From NCBI GenBank assembly GCA_964342525.1, contig CAYFGQ010000012.1, positions 1 to 64,000 of the forward strand: a stretch of 64,000 bases of DNA, given 5' to 3'. This DNA comes from G963676205 sp964342525 (GTDB lineage Bacteria; Campylobacterota; Campylobacteria; Campylobacterales; Arcobacteraceae). The position numbers were made by a program, and so were the translations under genes. The notes under the pieces were generated by a model. The model was given only the letters and a program-made list of their open reading frames with translations, had not been told where the DNA came from and did not search any database. Positions 50,601-60,098 of the stretch are shown piece after piece; within the stretch, counting starts at the first letter, position 1, and the number at the start of each line of letters is the position of its first letter.

Positions 50601-53600
50601 GTATCTATCCGTATTTATTGTGGGAGTAGTATCATTTGTAATATTATTACCACTTGTACCACTATCACTTGAACTATCTAAAGATAAAGAGATAGTTGTA
50701 TCTCCATAAGTATCAATTTGAAGCTCTAGAGTATCTGAACTAAGTGTATTTTTAGCACTATCTGTTGATATTGCATGTAAAGTATAATTTCCATCATTTA
50801 AATTTCTTAAAATAACACTATAGGTCCCATCACTATCAACTAAACCTTTCCCTAAAATAGTTCCATTTGCTTCAACTATATCTATTTTTTTCCCTAATTG
50901 AGTAATACCTGTTATTGTGATGTTTACATCTTTAGTGATATTATCACTATCACTACTACCAGTATCACTGCTAGTACTTAGATTTATCGTAGGCTTAGAA
51001 CTATTTGTATCAATTATAATATTCTTATAACTATAACTTAAAATATTCCCCGCTAAATCTGTTCCTTCATTTCCTGTTTCTACAAAATAAGTTCCATTAC
51101 TTAAAGTTGAAGTAGTAGCTGTAAAATTACCATCTTTTAAGCTTGTAACAAGTGTTTCTAAAGTGTTATTATTATCATCTTTTAAAGTTAAAGTAGTATT
51201 TCTATCTGTAAAAATATCTGGACTACTATCTGCTGTCATATACACTAAAGATTTCTCAAGCATTGTTGCAAATTCTTGAAGTTGTGCTTTTGAATAATAT
51301 GTTCCATCTGCACCACCCAATAAAATATAAAATACAAAAGAACCTTCATCTATATTACTCAATTCTAAAGAGTAAGTCCCCGTATAAGAAGAATACCCTG
51401 AAAATGTACTATTTTTAGAGTTTGTTATAACTATATGATTTGCACTAGGGTCTTGTGATGCTTCATATTTTTGGTGATAATATATTTTAAAACCACTAAT
51501 ACTACTATTTAACTCTCCATATCCTCCATCATTAGCATATGTTCTCCCAGAAATTTTAAATTTATTAGCATTTATATCTTCAATTAAGAGAATATTCGCA
51601 GATTCATTTGTCCTAACTGTATATTTACCCCATTGAGCTACTTCTTGGGTAGAACTATTTGTATTATTCCAAATATATTTTAAAGAATCATCTATATATA
51701 AATAATTACCATATGATAAATAAAGTCTATTAGTAGAAGTAGGATCTCCATATGTCCAACGACTACTACTTAGATAAGCATAATCAAATATATATCTATT
51801 TGATAATTCTAAACTCTCAGCTAAAATATAATCTAAGCTATCTATTAACGCTATTTTTGAACCATTTAAATCAATACTATATTTATCTTCCCCTTTTGTA
51901 TCAATCTGTAGGATTAATGGACTTGATGAAATATTGTTTTCAGCACTATCTACAGTATTTACAAAATAAGTATAATTACCATCAGCTAAAGTGGCAATAT
52001 CAATATATGCATAACCAGAAGAGTTTAAATTACCACTAGCTATGGAAGTATTTGTCTCATTATTTTCAGTTCTATAAAGAGTATAAGAGGTATATCCATT
52101 ATTATATCTCTCCCCTATAATTCTAAGCTGTGGAGTAGTATCATTTGTGATATTATCACTGCTAGATTCCCCACTATCAGTAGTATATAAACTAAGAGTA
52201 GGAACCACAATACTTGTATCAATCTCTAAGTAGATATAACTAAGTCCTAAGGAGTTACCTGCTGTGTCTGTACCACTTTGTCCCGTCTCAATCTTATAAT
52301 TAATCCCATTTGTTAATGTATCTAGAGTTACACTATATCTTGCATCACTTACTTTACTTACATTATGTTCTTGAACTAAACTTGAACCATTATATACCCT
52401 TACAGTTTGATTTTTATCCAATATAACTGTTGGAGTAGTATCATTTGTGATTTTATTTGAACTTGAATATCCTTTATCACTATCCACTTCTATGGAGATA
52501 GTTGCAGTTTCAACACCTACAGTATCTACTGTAATATTTAGATCACTTGACCTTGCTGTATTTCCTGCTTTATCCGTTGAGCTTGCATAAATGGTATGGT
52601 TACCATCTGACAACTCCCCATTAAGGGTTATATAACTATAAATATAATTATAATCTAAGGATACTATTCCCTCAATAATATAAAGATCAGACTCAGACTC
52701 TTTAGAATATGATAATCTATAATCATTAGTAATTTTATCAGAGATTGAAGTACCACTATCATTATATAAAGATAAAGTAGGTGTCATTGCCACAGTATCA
52801 ATTGTAAATCTTAAATAACTTACATTTAAAGGGTTACCAGCTAAATCTTCATTCTTATCAAAATCACCACTAAAAATAACATATTCACCATCACTAGAAA
52901 TGGCATTTAAAGTAACTGTATAATTATTTAAATAACTAGCATATATACTCTGTATTACTTCCTCATTACCAATAGGTTTTACTTTTAAAGTTACATTTTG
53001 GTCTGCAGTAAATGTTGGGGTAGTATCATTTGTATAGTTATCACTATTTGATGAGCCGCTATCACTACCTGCTACCATATCTATCACTGTTACTGGTGCA
53101 CCTACGGTATCAATCTCTATCATTAAGGTATCAGATGTGGCACTATTACCTGCTATGTCTGTAGCTGTTACAGATAAAGAGTGATTTCCATCACCTAATT
53201 TAGCTAAAGTATTATAAACATCTCCACTTGAATCTGCACTATTATCATTTAAACTTAAAATAGTACTTCCATCTTTTATAACTATTGTTGAACCTACTTC
53301 ACTATTTGTATAAATATATGGAGTAGAATCATTTGTGATATTATCAGTATTTGAACTTCCACTATCACTATTAGAATGAAGATTAATAGTAGGTTTTGCA
53401 ATAGTAGAATCGATTGTGAAATTTAAAAGATTAAAACCTGTAGCATTTCCTAAAGAGTCCACTCCCACAACGCTATACTCCCCATCACTTAAAGTATTTA
53501 GAGTAACCGTATAATTGTTTGATGCAGTCATATTTATCTCTTGTACTGTTGAAGCAGTTGAACTTACTCTTACAAGAAGAGTTGCATTTTCATCTGCACT

Positions 53601-56600
53601 TAGTGTTGGTGTAGTATCATTTGTGATATTGTCACTGTTTGAACTTCCACTATCACTACTATCCATAAGATCAACACTAACCGTTGAAATACCTGCAACA
53701 TCACTTATTAGTGCTATGTTTTGTTGCTCAACTATCTTTGTGCTATTTACAAGTACTGAGAGATACTTTGTGGTATATTTATCTTTTGAGTATTCAAAAG
53801 TATAGTTACCATTTAAAAGATTTAAATTATATTTCCCATCACTTCCAGTTTTTGTAGTGGTTTTTATAGTTCCTGTTTGATTATTATATCCAGCCCTAAT
53901 TTTTACATTTGCTTCAGATATAGCTAAAGAATTATCTTTTGTATTTACAAGATATCCACTTACTGATTTTTCATTTGTATCACTTGTATCTACAAATTGT
54001 ACCTCAGCTAGAGTTACACTAGATATTGTAGTTTCATTTGTATCAAAAGTTGAAAGATTTACATAAGATATTGATTCCCCTGAATAACTTATATTTAAAT
54101 CAAAATCTGTATATTTTGGTATATTTAAAGTATATGCTCCATTACTATCTGTATTTACAGAATAATCTTGTCCACCATATGTGGCTACTACACTTGCATT
54201 TGCCACAAGTGAGCCTGCTTTATCCCTTACAGTACCTGAAACTGGTATTGTTGTAGAAGCTGCTGCTTCAACACTTGAAGAGGAAGAATATACATTATCT
54301 CCATCTCTAATTGTTATCATCTCACCTGAGATTGACATATCAACTTTATTTAAAAGTTGATCATAATCAAAACCATAAGGATAAAAGGTATTATAAACAT
54401 GATTAAAACTTGTCAAATTATTTTGGAAAAGATAAGATGAAAAATACCCAGCTACACTATTATATGAGTTTGTAAAATATGATGCAAAATTTGTGCCACT
54501 ATTTGTATAATGGGTACTAAAATCTGTAAATAATTGATCCATTTTTATTCCAAGGTTTACCACAAACTTTGAAACTATAAGTGTAGTTATAGGGGTGATA
54601 TTTGTTACCTCTTTTGTACCATCATTATAAGAGTATAAGACCTCTCCTGTTGGTAAATAAGCTTTTAGGATAAATGGTCCTACAAAGTTTGAACTAAGTG
54701 AAAAACTATAATTTCCTGATGAATCTGAAAAACCTTTATAAAGGTTTTTATTTTTATCTTGAAGAACAATTAATGCATTTGCTATTATATTTCCATCATT
54801 TACACTACCTTTGATAGTACCAGTATAAGCACTAGGATCAGGAACATCCCAAATATTATTAAGTTTAATTTGTAAAGCTACAGTATTACTAGTATTTATT
54901 CCATCTGATGCTTGCAGTGTTAAATCAAAGATATTATTTTTATTTTTATCTTGTGGATTTTCATAATCAGGTACAGATTTAAAAGTGATATCACCTGTAC
55001 TTGAATTGATATTAAATAAAGAACTATCATCTCCAGCCATACTATATGTTATAGTTGCGCTACCCTCATCAATATCAGAATCACTACTTTGTACAGTTAC
55101 TACAACTGTAGATGTACTTGTATTTTCATCTATTGTTTTTGCCTCTATAGCTGCAATGATAGGAGCCTCATCATTTAGATGATTTACACTTACTGTAATA
55201 TTTTGAGCCTCACTATCATTTACTCCATCATTCACTTTTACACTAAAAGAATAAGCATTTTGCCTAAGTTCATAATCTGGTGCATTTTTAAAGCTTATTG
55301 CTCCACTACTTGAATTAATATTAAACAATGAAGCATCTGTTCCAAAAATGGAATATGTAAAGGATTGATCATTTTGATTTTGATCTGCATCACTACTTGT
55401 AATACTTAAAACCGTTCCTAAAAAGTTTTCATTTACGCTAGTGCTATTTGAAGAAGTGATTACTGGTGATATATCATTTAAAGGACTAACTCCTATATTT
55501 AAAGTTTTTATACTACTTGTATGAACACCATCACTCACTTTCACACCCACTACATATATATTGTCACTATCACTATCTGTTGGACTTTCATAATCTGGAG
55601 CTACCTTAAAAGATAAGTTACCATCACTTGTAATACTAAACTTAGAAGCATCCACTCCCCCATCAATACTATAAGTAAATACCTGATCATTTTGATCTTT
55701 ATCATTATCTATGCTAGTTACTACAGTTACACTTACATTATTTTCGCTAATATTTATATCAGAAGATGTTACAATAGGTACATTATCATTCACTGGCATA
55801 ATAGTTACAGAATATATCTGTACATTACTTATATTTACACCATCATTTACTGTTATACCCATTTCATAAGTATTATCACCATCACTATCTGTTGGGTTTT
55901 CATAATCTGGGGCAGTTTTAAAACTTATATTACCATCGCTAGTCATATTAAATTTAGAAGCATCATTTCCACCACTAATACTAAAAGTAAATGTTTGATT
56001 TTCATCTTCATCATTATCAATAACCATCATACCATTTGATACGGAAATCTTATTTTCATAAATAGAAGGGTAAACCATATGCATTGATGGTTTTTCATCA
56101 TTTAAATGATTTATTGAAATAGTTATTGTTTGTATCTCACTATAATTCTCCCCATCATATACCCTAGCTGAAATTGAATAAGATTTTTTAAACTCATAAT
56201 CAGGAGAAGATATAAATCTTATTTCACCACTTGAAGCATCTAAAGTAAAATATGATGCATCAGCTCCAAAAATACTATAAGTAAAAGTTTGAGATTCATC
56301 TAAATCAGCATCACTTTTTGTTAATGTATGGGCAATCCCTGAAAAGTTTTCATTTACACTAGTAGTGTTTGTTGATGTTATTAAAGGTTTTTCATCATTT
56401 AAATGATTGATAGAAATAGTAATATTTTGAGATGTACTATAATTCTTTCCATCATAAACCATTGCAGTAATACTATAACTTTGTTTAGTTTCATAATCAG
56501 GTGAAGATTTAAATGTAATAACACCCGTAGATGGGTTTATATTAAAATAACTTTCATCAGTTCCACCTAAAGAATATGTAAAATATTGTACCATACCAGG

Positions 56601-58202
56601 TTTACTATCATCTGCATCACTATGGCTCATATCCAAAACAGTTCCATTTGCATTTTCATCAAAACTTGCACTTGAAGATGATGTAATCACTGGCGCATTA
56701 TCATTTGATGGTGTTACTGATATGGTGAAAGTTTTAACTGAAGAGTTAATTCCATCACTTACATTAATATCTACTAAATATTTATTATCTAGATTTTGAT
56801 CAATAGGATTATCAAAATCTGGTGCATTTTTAAAACTCAAGATATTATTAGAAATACTAAATAGATTTTTATCTACACCACCTACTATAGAGTATGTGAA
56901 TGTTTGAGCCACATCAATATCTGCATCCGTAATTGAAAAAGTACCAACTGTGATATTATTCTCCTCAACAGCAAAAACATCAGATGTAAATATAGGTGTT
57001 TCATCATTTAGAGGATTAATACTTATGGTGATAGTTTTTCTTGAAACATTTGTTGCCGCATCTGTTGCAATTACAGTTATATTATAACTTCTTTTAATTT
57101 CATAGTCAGGGGATTGTTTAAATCTTATCTCACCTGTCTTAGCATTTATATTAAATCTATTTGCATCTACTCCAACTAGTGCAAAAAAAACAGGAGAGTT
57201 ATCTGTTACACCTACTGTTGCTACTACTGTAGTACTTGGTATATTTTCATTTACTGCCGTATCATTTATATTTAATACTGGGGAAATAGTATCTTTAATT
57301 ACTGTTATATTTGATTCACTACTATTTCTTTCATTTGTATCTTGTAAAATTGTTGTATAGATATAAGTATTATCTGCTGTAGTAATTGAAATATTTATAT
57401 CAACATAATTATCACTTGAAATAGTTTTATTAATATCTACACTATCAATAAAAACTTTTGCATCTTTTTGTCCAAAAATACTAACTGTTGCATAATTTTT
57501 ATTGGTATAATATATTTCATTATCCATAATCGGAGGCATTGGAGGTACTGTATTGATTCTAAGATTCTGTTCTCTTCTTAGGGTATCTTCAAAGTGAGCA
57601 ATTACATGATCCCTTTCTTTTAAAGTTTTTTTAGCCTCTTGTACAACAATAGTGTTTAGTGTAGTAGTATCAGTATCATCAATATCTGCAATATTTATCT
57701 CTTGGGATAAGTTTTCTAAGGAACTTGTAGTATTTGAATCAATTTCAATACCATTAAAAGGATTACCATCACTATCTAATGATTGTAAAATACGTAACAT
57801 ATTTACAACTTTAGTGTTATTGGTCTCTGTTTTTTCAACTCCTATTATATCAGTGGGATAAATAGTTTGATTATTCTCTATACTTGAAGGACTAATATTT
57901 CCAAGATTCACCTTTCCAATACTAAAGCTTATATTAGTCGCATCATTTTTATCAAAGCTAAATTCACCATTTACATTGGTAGTTCCTGTTCTTGTACCTT
58001 GGGTATATTTTACCCCATAAACTTTAGCATCACTAAAAACACCTGTTTGTATATTTTCACTTGAACCTTGGTTATCAGGTTGATTTGTTCCTGAATCAGA
58101 ATTATTATTAGAGGAACTAGATCCTCCTCCTGAACCACATCCTATAATAAAAATAGAGATCAATAATGATATTATTACTCCAACAATTTTATTCACTTTC
58201 AC
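47661..58202 (-). CDS. Giant surface lipoprotein with cadherin-, Ig- and FG-GAP-type repeats
   Basis: 3513 residues. Lipoprotein signal with lipobox FIIGC (Cys22) and a Gly/Ser/Asn spacer. A GVFSDAKVYGVKY domain follows (about 45-230), then about eight cadherin-like repeats (about 300-1110, with NENxxG starts, TGEIRF and NDEKPxI linkers). Next are three carboxypeptidase-regulatory-like beta domains (SVNDGNIIANALIVLQD; TVRDKAGSLVANASV; YLVNTKDNSLAISEANV) and about eight Ig-like repeats beginning DSGSSxSDNITNDTTP. The end has two groups of seven FG-GAP units each (for example DYFGYSVDISGNYVVVGA), enough for two seven-bladed propellers, with a cadherin-like unit between. It is probably an anchored adhesin that binds Ca2+. 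It is its own transcription unit. Confidence 0.85.
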   Translation of the reverse strand: MKVNKIVGVIISLLISIFIIGCGSGGGSSSSNNNSDSGTNQPDNQGSSENIQTGVFSDAKVYGVKYTQGTRTGTTNVNGEFSFDKNDATNISFSIGKVNLGNISPSSIENNQTIYPTDIIGVEKTETNNTKVVNMLRILQSLDSDGNPFNGIEIDSNTTSSLENLSQEINIADIDDTDTTTLNTIVVQEAKKTLKERDHVIAHFEDTLRREQNLRINTVPPMPPIMDNEIYYTNKNYATVSIFGQKDAKVFIDSVDINKTISSDNYVDINISITTADNTYIYTTILQDTNERNSSESNITVIKDTISPVLNINDTAVNENIPSTTVVATVGVTDNSPVFFALVGVDANRFNINAKTGEIRFKQSPDYEIKRSYNITVIATDAATNVSRKTITISINPLNDETPIFTSDVFAVEENNITVGTFSITDADIDVAQTFTYSIVGGVDKNLFSISNNILSFKNAPDFDNPIDQNLDNKYLVDINVSDGINSSVKTFTISVTPSNDNAPVITSSSSASFDENANGTVLDMSHSDADDSKPGMVQYFTYSLGGTDESYFNINPSTGVITFKSSPDYETKQSYSITAMVYDGKNYSTSQNITISINHLNDEKPLITSTNTTSVNENFSGIAHTLTKSDADLDESQTFTYSIFGADASYFTLDASSGEIRFISSPDYEFKKSYSISARVYDGENYSEIQTITISINHLNDEKPSMHMVYPSIYENKISVSNGMMVIDNDEDENQTFTFSISGGNDASKFNMTSDGNISFKTAPDYENPTDSDGDNTYEMGITVNDGVNISNVQIYSVTIMPVNDNVPIVTSSDINISENNVSVTVVTSIDNDKDQNDQVFTYSIDGGVDASKFSITSDGNLSFKVAPDYESPTDSDSDNIYVVGVKVSDGVHTSSIKTLNIGVSPLNDISPVITSSNSTSVNENFLGTVLSITSSDADQNQNDQSFTYSIFGTDASLFNINSSSGAISFKNAPDYELRQNAYSFSVKVNDGVNDSEAQNITVSVNHLNDEAPIIAAIEAKTIDENTSTSTVVVTVQSSDSDIDEGSATITYSMAGDDSSLFNINSSTGDITFKSVPDYENPQDKNKNNIFDLTLQASDGINTSNTVALQIKLNNIWDVPDPSAYTGTIKGSVNDGNIIANALIVLQDKNKNLYKGFSDSSGNYSFSLSSNFVGPFILKAYLPTGEVLYSYNDGTKEVTNITPITTLIVSKFVVNLGIKMDQLFTDFSTHYTNSGTNFASYFTNSYNSVAGYFSSYLFQNNLTSFNHVYNTFYPYGFDYDQLLNKVDMSISGEMITIRDGDNVYSSSSSVEAAASTTIPVSGTVRDKAGSLVANASVVATYGGQDYSVNTDSNGAYTLNIPKYTDFDLNISYSGESISYVNLSTFDTNETTISSVTLAEVQFVDTSDTNEKSVSGYLVNTKDNSLAISEANVKIRAGYNNQTGTIKTTTKTGSDGKYNLNLLNGNYTFEYSKDKYTTKYLSVLVNSTKIVEQQNIALISDVAGISTVSVDLMDSSDSGSSNSDNITNDTTPTLSADENATLLVRVSSTASTVQEINMTASNNYTVTLNTLSDGEYSVVGVDSLGNATGFNLLNFTIDSTIAKPTINLHSNSDSGSSNTDNITNDSTPYIYTNSEVGSTIVIKDGSTILSLNDNSADSSGDVYNTLAKLGDGNHSLSVTATDIAGNSATSDTLMIEIDTVGAPVTVIDMVAGSDSGSSNSDNYTNDTTPTFTADQNVTLKVKPIGNEEVIQSIYASYLNNYTVTLNAISSDGEYVIFSGDFDKNEDLAGNPLNVSYLRFTIDTVAMTPTLSLYNDSGTSISDKITNDYRLSYSKESESDLYIIEGIVSLDYNYIYSYITLNGELSDGNHTIYASSTDKAGNTARSSDLNITVDTVGVETATISIEVDSDKGYSSSNKITNDTTPTVILDKNQTVRVYNGSSLVQEHNVSKVSDARYSVTLDTLTNGINYKIETGQSGTDTAGNSLGLSYIYLEIDTSIVVPTLSLYTTDSGESSSDNITNDTTPQLRIIGERYNNGYTSYTLYRTENNETNTSIASGNLNSSGYAYIDIATLADGNYTYFVNTVDSAENNISSSPLILQIDTKGEDKYSIDLNGSKIALIDSLDYILAESLELSNRYIFDYAYLSSSRWTYGDPTSTNRLYLSYGNYLYIDDSLKYIWNNTNSSTQEVAQWGKYTVRTNESANILLIEDINANKFKISGRTYANDGGYGELNSSISGFKIYYHQKYEASQDPSANHIVITNSKNSTFSGYSSYTGTYSLELSNIDEGSFVFYILLGGADGTYYSKAQLQEFATMLEKSLVYMTADSSPDIFTDRNTTLTLKDDNNNTLETLVTSLKDGNFTATTSTLSNGTYFVETGNEGTDLAGNILSYSYKNIIIDTNSSKPTINLSTSSDTGSSDSDNITKDVNITITGITQLGKKIDIVEANGTILGKGLVDSDGTYSVILRNLNDGNYTLHAISTDSAKNTLSSDTLELQIDTYGDTTISLSLDSSSDSGTSGNNITNDTTPTINTDRYSTIKIKDINGTLVQELNTSNNSVTLSTLSDGFYFVHGGDDAYDIAGNYLSGNKIMIQIDTTAPSFTSPASLENNSTVTSSSLHVYNSATNDASSVTYTLSGTDASSFSIDETTGIITLSDIENSGQTYNLTVTATDASGNSKSQNITVTPQKITPTNTTKFLPSDITTYDYFGKSLATSGDYFVIGKENKGTYLFKKQSNGSVKELAKLSGIDNDYVESVAIDGNYIVVGAVDNDKAYLFKINSDDNITKLTDLSIDNPSTFGNSVAIDGDYIVVGDKKKNESGIAYLFKINSDDNITQNAIISPDDGQYADYFAHSLDISGEYIVVGAHGEDNIGSGAAYVYKINSDTNLTQISKITSSNGYIFALDVAIDNKTIVVGNYGKDEVYVYKIASDDTITQVAKLTAGDPVFDYFFGYTVDISGDYIVVGDYRSYDNSYGYTKNTYNYGAIYLYKIDNEDGITQMKKIHAFDPADEDYFGYSFAIDNGNIIVGAYEKDGLGTNYGAAYLIDIFADKPYILSPQNSVEIKESSSQISYTIPSVVNIDNSDITYSLSGVDSALFTLNNNLIQSINVLNYESPTDNNSDNIYEIIINISDTKNRTNSYDLNISISDEKYLKMAKVKASDADRDDNFGGAIASDGNYTIVGAYQERANGEYRAGSVYLLKKGTDGILKQVDKFTPSNVSASDYFGYSVDISGNYVVVGAYGDDTNGSNSGAAYLLQIDKSTDTLSQVGDKLLGSSNTTYDKSGIDVAIDGDYIVVGAKYDDSSSSDGGAAYLFKRSGSIVSELAKLTGTNIIPNNYFGGSVDISGDYIIIGAESNNVSTSYDSAYLFKRNSDNNISKIKKLTDTSYYNFGHDVAIDGNYFVVTNYKNDRASLFKIVGDNNISKLTDLTDTSGTFGYSVDIDNSKIIIGDGTKYSATIFTINSDTNITKTTSFSSSGDRFGFTVATSGDEIVIGAMYDSETQSSSGAIYQYKLDSN

Positions 58203-58331
58203 ACCTTTTTTAGAAAAACTTTTGCTACTATGGTATAGTAAGATTATGTACCAAATGTGAACAAAAAAATAACTTTTTAAAAAGTAAACAAGATGTAATA
58301 AACTAGTAGTATTTGTGGAACTTTTGGGGAT

Positions 58332-59195
58332 TTATTTAGTAAATGAGATTCCAATTGATTTTTTAAAATAACTTAATGAACTAAATTTTAATTTTTTAGA
58401 TATCTCACTAAGAGCATATCCTTGAGCTACCATATCTTTGGCTTTTTCTTGTAAGATTGATTTTTTATACTCTTTAAATGTAAGATTATTTTCACTAAAA
58501 ATTTTATTTAAAGTTCTTTTACTAATCCCCAATTCCCTTGAGGCTATTTCTAAAGTTAACTTATTTGAAATATTCATTTTAATAATCTCTTGAATTCTCT
58601 CAAAATCACTTTGTGGTTTTATACAGATTTGCATAAGTTTAAAAAAATACTCTTTTCCCCATGCTTCTATAAGTTCAGTTATTATATTATCATTAGCAAT
58701 TGAATCAACAATATTAAGTATAGGCTTACTTAATTCAGTATTTACCAGATTTCTTTTTATAGTTATATTTTTTGTATTACCACATATTTCATCATAAATT
58801 ATATTTGAAAACTCATACTCTTTTTCTACAATCTCTTTTAAATATTCGGGAGTTGGTATAACAGAAACCGCAAAACATCTTTTTCCTTTAAAAAGAGTAC
58901 TATAAGTTTTCCCTTTTGTTAAATAACTACCTGAATAAATATTTGTACCATGTTTTACCACATCAATTTGTTCATCATTATAATAATGTATTACAGAAGG
59001 GATATCAATAGTATATTCACAAATAAAAGTATTTCCTTCATGTTCATAAGAAACTTGAAAATCATTTAATATTTGATTATCCCTTACATTAATTATTATA
59101 TCATCAAAAATAAAACTATAAGAGTACCCTTTTATCACATCTTCTATATATAATTCTGATCTTCTATCATCTTGATAAGTTGTATTAAAGTTCAA
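58332..59195 (-). CDS. AraC-family transcriptional regulator
   Basis: 287 residues. The first 190 are an unrecognised, probably ligand- or signal-binding part. The C-terminal AraC/XylS domain has two helix-turn-helices: LTLEIASRELGISKRTLNKIFSENNLTFKEYKK and ALSEISKKLKFSSLSYFKKS. It lies directly upstream of the giant lipoprotein gene on the same strand (130 bp apart) and is divergent from an OmpR-type regulator. Control of the lipoprotein is a reasonable inference, not shown. Confidence 0.8.
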   Translation of the reverse strand: MNFNTTYQDDRRSELYIEDVIKGYSYSFIFDDIIINVRDNQILNDFQVSYEHEGNTFICEYTIDIPSVIHYYNDEQIDVVKHGTNIYSGSYLTKGKTYSTLFKGKRCFAVSVIPTPEYLKEIVEKEYEFSNIIYDEICGNTKNITIKRNLVNTELSKPILNIVDSIANDNIITELIEAWGKEYFFKLMQICIKPQSDFERIQEIIKMNISNKLTLEIASRELGISKRTLNKIFSENNLTFKEYKKSILQEKAKDMVAQGYALSEISKKLKFSSLSYFKKSIGISFTK

Positions 59196-59399
59196 ATCTT
59201 CTTGTTTTAAGAGTCTAATTTTATTGCCCCTAGAAAAATAATATATTAGTATATTAAAAGATATCTTATAAAAACGCGCAAATCCTCTTTATAAATACGC
59301 AAATTTTTTTAAACTAATAATATCATAATTAACAAAATTCTAAAATCTAATAAGAAATAAGCTAAATATCCGTGTAATAAAAGGAGTAATAAAATAAAT

Positions 59400-60080
59400 A
59401 TGTTTCATACTTATAAACTTTTATTTGTTGAAAATAATTTAGAAACAAAAACAAGTATACTAAATTATATAAGAAGCCTTTACAACTTTGAATATTTTGT
59501 TGCTTCAAATACAGAAGAAGCATGGAATCTTTATCTAAAATACAAACCTGATATTATTATTAGTGATGTAAAAATAGAGCATTTTAATGGTTTAGATTTA
59601 ATAGAAAAAATTAGGGAAGTTGATCGTAAAACTAAAATTATTGTAACATCAGCACATAGTGATAAAAAAACACTTTTAAGAGCAATAAAACTTAATCTCG
59701 TTGAGTTTTTAATAAAACCAATAAATAGAAAAGAGCTAAGGGATTCTATAAACTATACTTTAGAGTTATTAAAAGATGAAAAAAAGACCCAAAAAGTATA
59801 TTTTACACAACTAGATTATTATGATAAAGATAGTAAAACCCTACACTTTAATGGAGAAACTATCAAACTATCAAAAAAAGAGTTTTCTCTTTTAGATATG
59901 TTAAGTGATAATTGTAATAATATAACCCAAACCCCAGATATTCTTAACAAAATATGGGAAGATGATACAGCGTCAGAACAATCAGTAAGAACTCTTATTA
60001 AAAAACTAAGAAAAAAATTACCTCAAAGTACTATTGAAAATGTATATGGCGGAGGATACAAACTCAATATAGCTTGTTAA
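59400..60080 (+). CDS. OmpR/PhoB-family response regulator, atypical receiver
   Basis: 226 residues. A receiver domain (about 1-120) with the phospho-acceptor Asp in IIISDVKIEHFNG and Lys in FLIKPI, then a winged-helix DNA-binding domain (KLSKKEFSLLDML...SVRTLIKKLRKKL...NVYGGGYKL). The acidic pair before helix 1 is reduced: LLFVENN has Glu then Asn-Asn where most members have two acids, so Mg2+ binding may be weak. No kinase is next to it. The divergent gap (59196-59399) to the AraC gene holds AT-rich promoter sequence. Its DNA-binding type is the class that reads 7-4-7 direct repeats. Confidence 0.88.
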   Translation: MFHTYKLLFVENNLETKTSILNYIRSLYNFEYFVASNTEEAWNLYLKYKPDIIISDVKIEHFNGLDLIEKIREVDRKTKIIVTSAHSDKKTLLRAIKLNLVEFLIKPINRKELRDSINYTLELLKDEKKTQKVYFTQLDYYDKDSKTLHFNGETIKLSKKEFSLLDMLSDNCNNITQTPDILNKIWEDDTASEQSVRTLIKKLRKKLPQSTIENVYGGGYKLNIAC

Positions 60081-60098
60081 ATATCTAAGAATTTAAGC

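Noticed and set aside
55692..56039. Plus-strand Ile/Tyr-rich frames inside the giant lipoprotein gene
   Set aside because: They are shadows of the cadherin-like repeats with unnatural composition and no start signal.
47661..58202. CRISPR or tandem-repeat array suggested by recurring ATCATTTGTGATATT-like units
   Set aside because: The repeats are codons of the Ig-like domains (DNITNDTTP), with irregular spacing near 300 bp and coding continuity, not an array.
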